From Pseudomonadota bacterium (lineage in GTDB: Bacteria > Pseudomonadota > Gammaproteobacteria > Burkholderiales > Burkholderiaceae): a stretch of DNA of 25,112 nucleotides. Numbering within the stretch: position 1 is the first letter of the stretch; each line of letters opens with the position of its first letter. Both the position numbers and the translations under genes were made by a program. The notes beneath the pieces are model-generated. The model ran no database searches and was not told the origin of the DNA. It saw only the letters and a list, made by a program, of their open reading frames with translations. The stretch covers positions 1 through 25,112 of the forward strand of contig JAJYBQ010000009.1 in the NCBI GenBank assembly GCA_021778935.1, in the 5' to 3' direction. Positions 23,261 to 25,112 of this stretch are shown piece after piece.

Positions 23261-23374
23261 TTTCGTGATTGAAACGCGGCGTAGTTGTACCGGATGAGCA
23301 TCACAGCAATATCGTGTTTCGTGATTGACGCGAGCGCGGTGTGTTGCTATCATTAAACCGTGTTCAGTGATTGA
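23261..23374 (+). repeat. Three imperfect direct repeats upstream of fic
   Basis: The core GTGATTGA occurs at 23265-23272, 23321-23328 and 23367-23374, each preceded by TTTC or TTCA. Copies 2 and 3 share a longer frame: CGTGTT, two bases, GTGATTGA, then AG-GCGG a few bases on. Spacing is 56 and 46 bp. Copy 2 covers the -35 of the fic promoter and copy 3 lies at the probable transcription start, as expected of operator sites. Confidence 0.65.
23325..23353 (+). promoter_or_regulatory. Sigma-70-type promoter for fic
   Basis: TTGACG (23325-23330), a 17-bp spacer and TATCAT (23348-23353) form a near-consensus promoter. Initiation near 23360 would leave a leader of about 28 nt before the fic ATG at 23389. 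The -35 is part of repeat copy 2. Confidence 0.72.
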
Positions 23375-23388
23375 TAGAGTGCGGCAAC

Positions 23389-24189
23389 ATGAATCTCCTT
23401 GATGCGCTTGGCTTCCGGTGGGACAGGTCGGCAGTGCCAACTTCTGCCCCGTCCCACTCGATTGAGCGGGTCTGTTTCCGCTTCCACAAGATGCTTCCTG
23501 AGTTCGTATGGGACGCTTCCGTGATCGAAGGTAATCCATTTACCTTTCCCGAGGTCAAGACGCTGCTGGATGGCGTGACCATCGGCGGGCGCAAGATTTC
23601 CGATCAGGAGCAAATCCTGAACCTTGCGGAAAGCTCCAAGCGCCTGCTGGCGATGGTCAAAAACGGCCAGTTCTCCCTCACCAAGACAGTATTCACCGAA
23701 TTGAACGGCATTGTCGCTCGCAAGGAAGCCTTGGAATGGGGCGTGTTCCGTGGCGAAGGACTGGAGACGAACTACACGCCGGATGTGGGCCTCGGCGAAC
23801 GTGGGCGCTATATGCCGCTGCCGACGCTCCCCGGTGCGCCGGAACTGAACCGGGTGTTCAGTGAAGGTGTTTCCGCCCTGCAAGCGTGTGAGCCGTTCGA
23901 GCGGGCAACGGCCTTCTTCCTGTTCGGCGCTTTGCAGCAGTTCTTCTTCGACGGCAACAAACGCACCTCACGTTTCATGATGAACGGCGTCCTCATGTCG
24001 CACGGCATCGACGCCATCAGCGTGTCAGCGGCCAAGGCGCAAGAGTTCAACGAGAAGATGGTTCGCTTCTATCTCTCGAAGGACGCCACGGAGATGATGG
24101 TCTTCCTTGCCGGATGCCACCCGGATGCAGAGGCGATTCTTCCGCCTCCCGAGGAAGATCGAAACCACGACAGCGGGATGGCGCCATGA
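23389..24189 (+). CDS. Fic-domain protein with degenerate catalytic histidine
   Basis: This protein has 266 residues from the ATG at 23389 (a TTG at 23371 would add six residues but overlaps repeat copy 3). The Fic_N-like segment contains FRFHKMLPEFVWDASVIEGNPFTFPEV, with the inhibitory-helix glutamate E47 in VIEGN. The Fic core has the motif LQQFFFDGNKRTSR (residues 182-195). In Fic proteins this reads H-x-F-x-D/E-G-N-x-R-x-x-R, and the His is the general base for AMP transfer. Here it is Gln184, while F186, D188, G189, N190, R192 and R195 are kept. The protein is short and lacks the winged-helix tail of class II Fic proteins. It may be inactive, regulatory or an altered transferase. The gene has a near-consensus promoter and visibly lower GC than its neighbours. 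Confidence 0.93.
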   Translation: MNLLDALGFRWDRSAVPTSAPSHSIERVCFRFHKMLPEFVWDASVIEGNPFTFPEVKTLLDGVTIGGRKISDQEQILNLAESSKRLLAMVKNGQFSLTKTVFTELNGIVARKEALEWGVFRGEGLETNYTPDVGLGERGRYMPLPTLPGAPELNRVFSEGVSALQACEPFERATAFFLFGALQQFFFDGNKRTSRFMMNGVLMSHGIDAISVSAAKAQEFNEKMVRFYLSKDATEMMVFLAGCHPDAEAILPPPEEDRNHDSGMAP

Positions 24190-24202
24190 ACACGGCTGCA
24201 AA

Positions 24203-24424
24203 GTGCGTTTTGCTGAATACGTGGGCCGGACGCCGTTACTACGAAGCTACGAAGTCGAAGTGGTTGGCGAGACGTCGAAGAAAGCCCGAGTCCGCGTTTT
24301 GACGCCCGGTGGCGTCATGCTGCCGGGTCGGCGCTACGTCCAGTGGGGCGAGGTTGCGTTGGTGCGGAAGCATGCGATCAAGGACATGCCTAGCGATGCT
24401 CACAAGGTTGAACAGGGATACTAA
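24203..24424 (+). CDS. Small beta-rich protein following fic
   Basis: This protein has about 73 residues from a GTG at 24203; the frame is open further into fic. The sequence SYEVEVVGETSKKARVRVLTPGGVMLPGRRYVQWGEVALVRKHAI has the strand-loop-strand look of a small SH3-like/KOW-like barrel. I recall short proteins of this pattern in plasmids and mobile elements but cannot name a family. It lies 13 bp after the fic stop, so it is probably co-transcribed and could be a fic partner. No ribosome site is obvious, and a competing 38-codon ORF starting ATGA at 24186 has no coding signs. The start is therefore uncertain. Confidence 0.6.
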   Translation: MRFAEYVGRTPLLRSYEVEVVGETSKKARVRVLTPGGVMLPGRRYVQWGEVALVRKHAIKDMPSDAHKVEQGY

Positions 24425-24431
24425 GACGGCG

Positions 24432-24551
24432 ATGTTGGAGGATTTGGAGGGGCGGTCGATGCGCGATGATCTTATTGACTACTGCCATGAGATCGACCAC
24501 GGCACATCGGAAGATCGTGCAGTGTTTGGCTCCGATTCGTCGGAGCCGTGA
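24432..24551 (+). CDS. Possible 39-residue acidic leader ORF before the ISL3 transposase
   Basis: The ORF reads MLEDLEGRSMRDDLIDYCHEIDHGTSEDRAVFGSDSSEP and is acidic. It starts 7 bp after the preceding gene and ends inside the hairpin that covers the transposase ribosome site. No family is recognised and the ribosome site is poor (AAGACGG). If translated, ribosomes would open the hairpin and could couple it to tnpA translation. It may also be non-coding. Confidence 0.35.
   Translation: MLEDLEGRSMRDDLIDYCHEIDHGTSEDRAVFGSDSSEP
24528..24547 (+). promoter_or_regulatory. UUCG-capped hairpin sequestering the transposase ribosome site
   Basis: A perfect 8-bp stem (GGCTCCGA 24528-24535 with TCGGAGCC 24540-24547) is closed by the stable TTCG tetraloop. 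The 3' arm contains GGAG (24542-24545), the only Shine-Dalgarno for the ATG at 24555. The sequence starts with GGCTC, as do several ISL3-family terminal repeats, so this may also be part of the left inverted repeat. Confidence 0.65.
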
Positions 24552-24554
24552 TTC

Positions 24555-25112
24555 ATGCCCGCCAACATCCTCAATCTGCCCTGCTACAAGGTTCAGGGCA
24601 TCCAAGAGAACGAGCACGATTACCACATCGACGTTGAAACGCTGGAAGCGCCAACGTCCTGCCAGCACTGCCAATCCGCCAATCTGGTCGGCTTTGGCCG
24701 TCGCGAGCAGATGGTTAAAGACCTGCCGATGCACGGTCGCCGTGTTGGACTCTACATTGACACTCGCCGCTACCGCTGCCGCACCTGCGACAAGACGTTC
24801 TATGAGGATCTGCCTGAGATCGACGACAAGCGCCTGATGACCAAGCGGCTTGCGCAATGGATGGGTAAGCAGGCCATCAAGCGCACCTTTGCCAGCATTG
24901 CCGAAGAAGTCGGCTGCACAGAGTTCACCGTCCGGTCTGTGTTCAGCGACTACGTGAATGAGTTGGAAAAGACCATCCGCTTTGAAACGCCAAAATGGAT
25001 GGGCATCGACGAAATCCACCTCATCAAGCCCCGTGGCGTGATCGCCAATATCCAGAACAACACCATCGTTGAGCTACTGCCGAACCGCAACAAGGATACC
25101 GTGGTGCGCTTC
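24555..25112 (+). CDS. ISL3-family transposase, N-terminal 186 residues
   Basis: The frame is open from the ATG at 24555 to the end of the window (186 residues; full proteins have about 400). The N-terminal zinc ribbon has C36-x2-C39 (SCQHCQ) and C75-x2-C78 (CRTCDKTFYEDLPEID). A helix-turn-helix follows (AIKRTFASIAEEVGCTEFTVRSVFSDYV), then the start of the DDE domain WMGIDEIHLIKPRGVIANI with catalytic D152. This domain order is diagnostic of ISL3 transposases, which move by a DDE mechanism and produce 8-bp target duplications. The visible part has no frameshift, so the element may be active. Translation is likely limited by the hairpin at 24528-24547. Confidence 0.92.
   Translation, partial: MPANILNLPCYKVQGIQENEHDYHIDVETLEAPTSCQHCQSANLVGFGRREQMVKDLPMHGRRVGLYIDTRRYRCRTCDKTFYEDLPEIDDKRLMTKRLAQWMGKQAIKRTFASIAEEVGCTEFTVRSVFSDYVNELEKTIRFETPKWMGIDEIHLIKPRGVIANIQNNTIVELLPNRNKDTVVRF

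Larger units (their letters stand above)
24528..25112 (+). mobile_element. ISL3-family insertion sequence, 5' part
   Basis: The element is inferred from the transposase. The left end is placed tentatively at the GGCTC hairpin; it could lie further left. The right end, the target duplication and the terminal repeats are outside the window, so it cannot be said whether the fic segment is cargo between two copies. Confidence 0.55.

Noticed and set aside
23261..23374. CRISPR-like reading of the three repeats near fic
   Set aside because: The repeats are short, imperfect and unevenly spaced, overlap a promoter, and no cas genes are present.
24186..24302. ATGA-coupled 38-codon ORF after fic
   Set aside because: The composition is basic and unstructured. 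The overlapping frame from 24203 has the convincing protein pattern (VEVVGETSKKARVRVL).

Overview
The window is GC-rich, densely coded bacterial chromosome. Gene content suggests a betaproteobacterium, possibly a Rhodocyclales-like or Burkholderiales-like lineage: an Aer-type chemoreceptor, DUF3562 and DUF2934 small proteins, a KpsS/KpsC-type capsule locus and an alpha-glucan phosphorylase. This placement is inferred from gene families and base composition; no rRNA or other marker gene is present, and no tRNA, rRNA or CRISPR array was found.

Layout. Positions 1-4900 hold housekeeping and signalling genes: the 3' end of selO, an Aer-like PAS chemoreceptor, a NarL/LuxR-type response regulator, a lipoprotein of alpha/beta-hydrolase type whose nucleophile serine appears to be lost, an ABM-domain protein and a DUF3562 protein. 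Positions 5000-7300 hold a leftward pair, a LysR-type regulator and a tyrosine recombinase whose start codon overlaps the lysR stop (ATGA). Positions 7431-16147 form a capsule or surface-glycan locus. It contains a Wza/KpsD-type export lipoprotein coupled to a small beta-barrel-like protein, a GT1-like glycosyltransferase, and a tightly coupled rightward chain (FemAB/GNAT-like acyltransferase, NAD-dependent epimerase, KpsS-like Kdo transferase). A leftward pair (GT4 glycosyltransferase, single-module KpsC-like protein) converges on it. The KpsM/KpsT/KpsE transport genes are not in the window.

Positions 16549-20900 carry a glycine-rich stress-type protein, a clear rho-independent terminator, a palindromic operator candidate, glgP (glycogen or maltodextrin breakdown) and a secreted CE4 polysaccharide deacetylase. 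Positions 21070-22704 carry a DUF2934 protein, a family-16-like methyltransferase and a 47-residue basic protein just upstream of it.

From about 22900 the sequence looks like an accessory junction. A C-terminal remnant of a UvrD-like helicase is followed by visibly less GC-rich DNA. This carries a Fic protein with a Gln in place of its catalytic His, a near-consensus promoter embedded in three direct repeats, two small ORFs, and the 5' part of an ISL3-family transposase. The transposase Shine-Dalgarno lies inside a UUCG-capped hairpin. The strongest candidates for something undescribed are the LysR/recombinase pair beside the capsule locus and this degenerate Fic module with its repeat-overlapped promoter.
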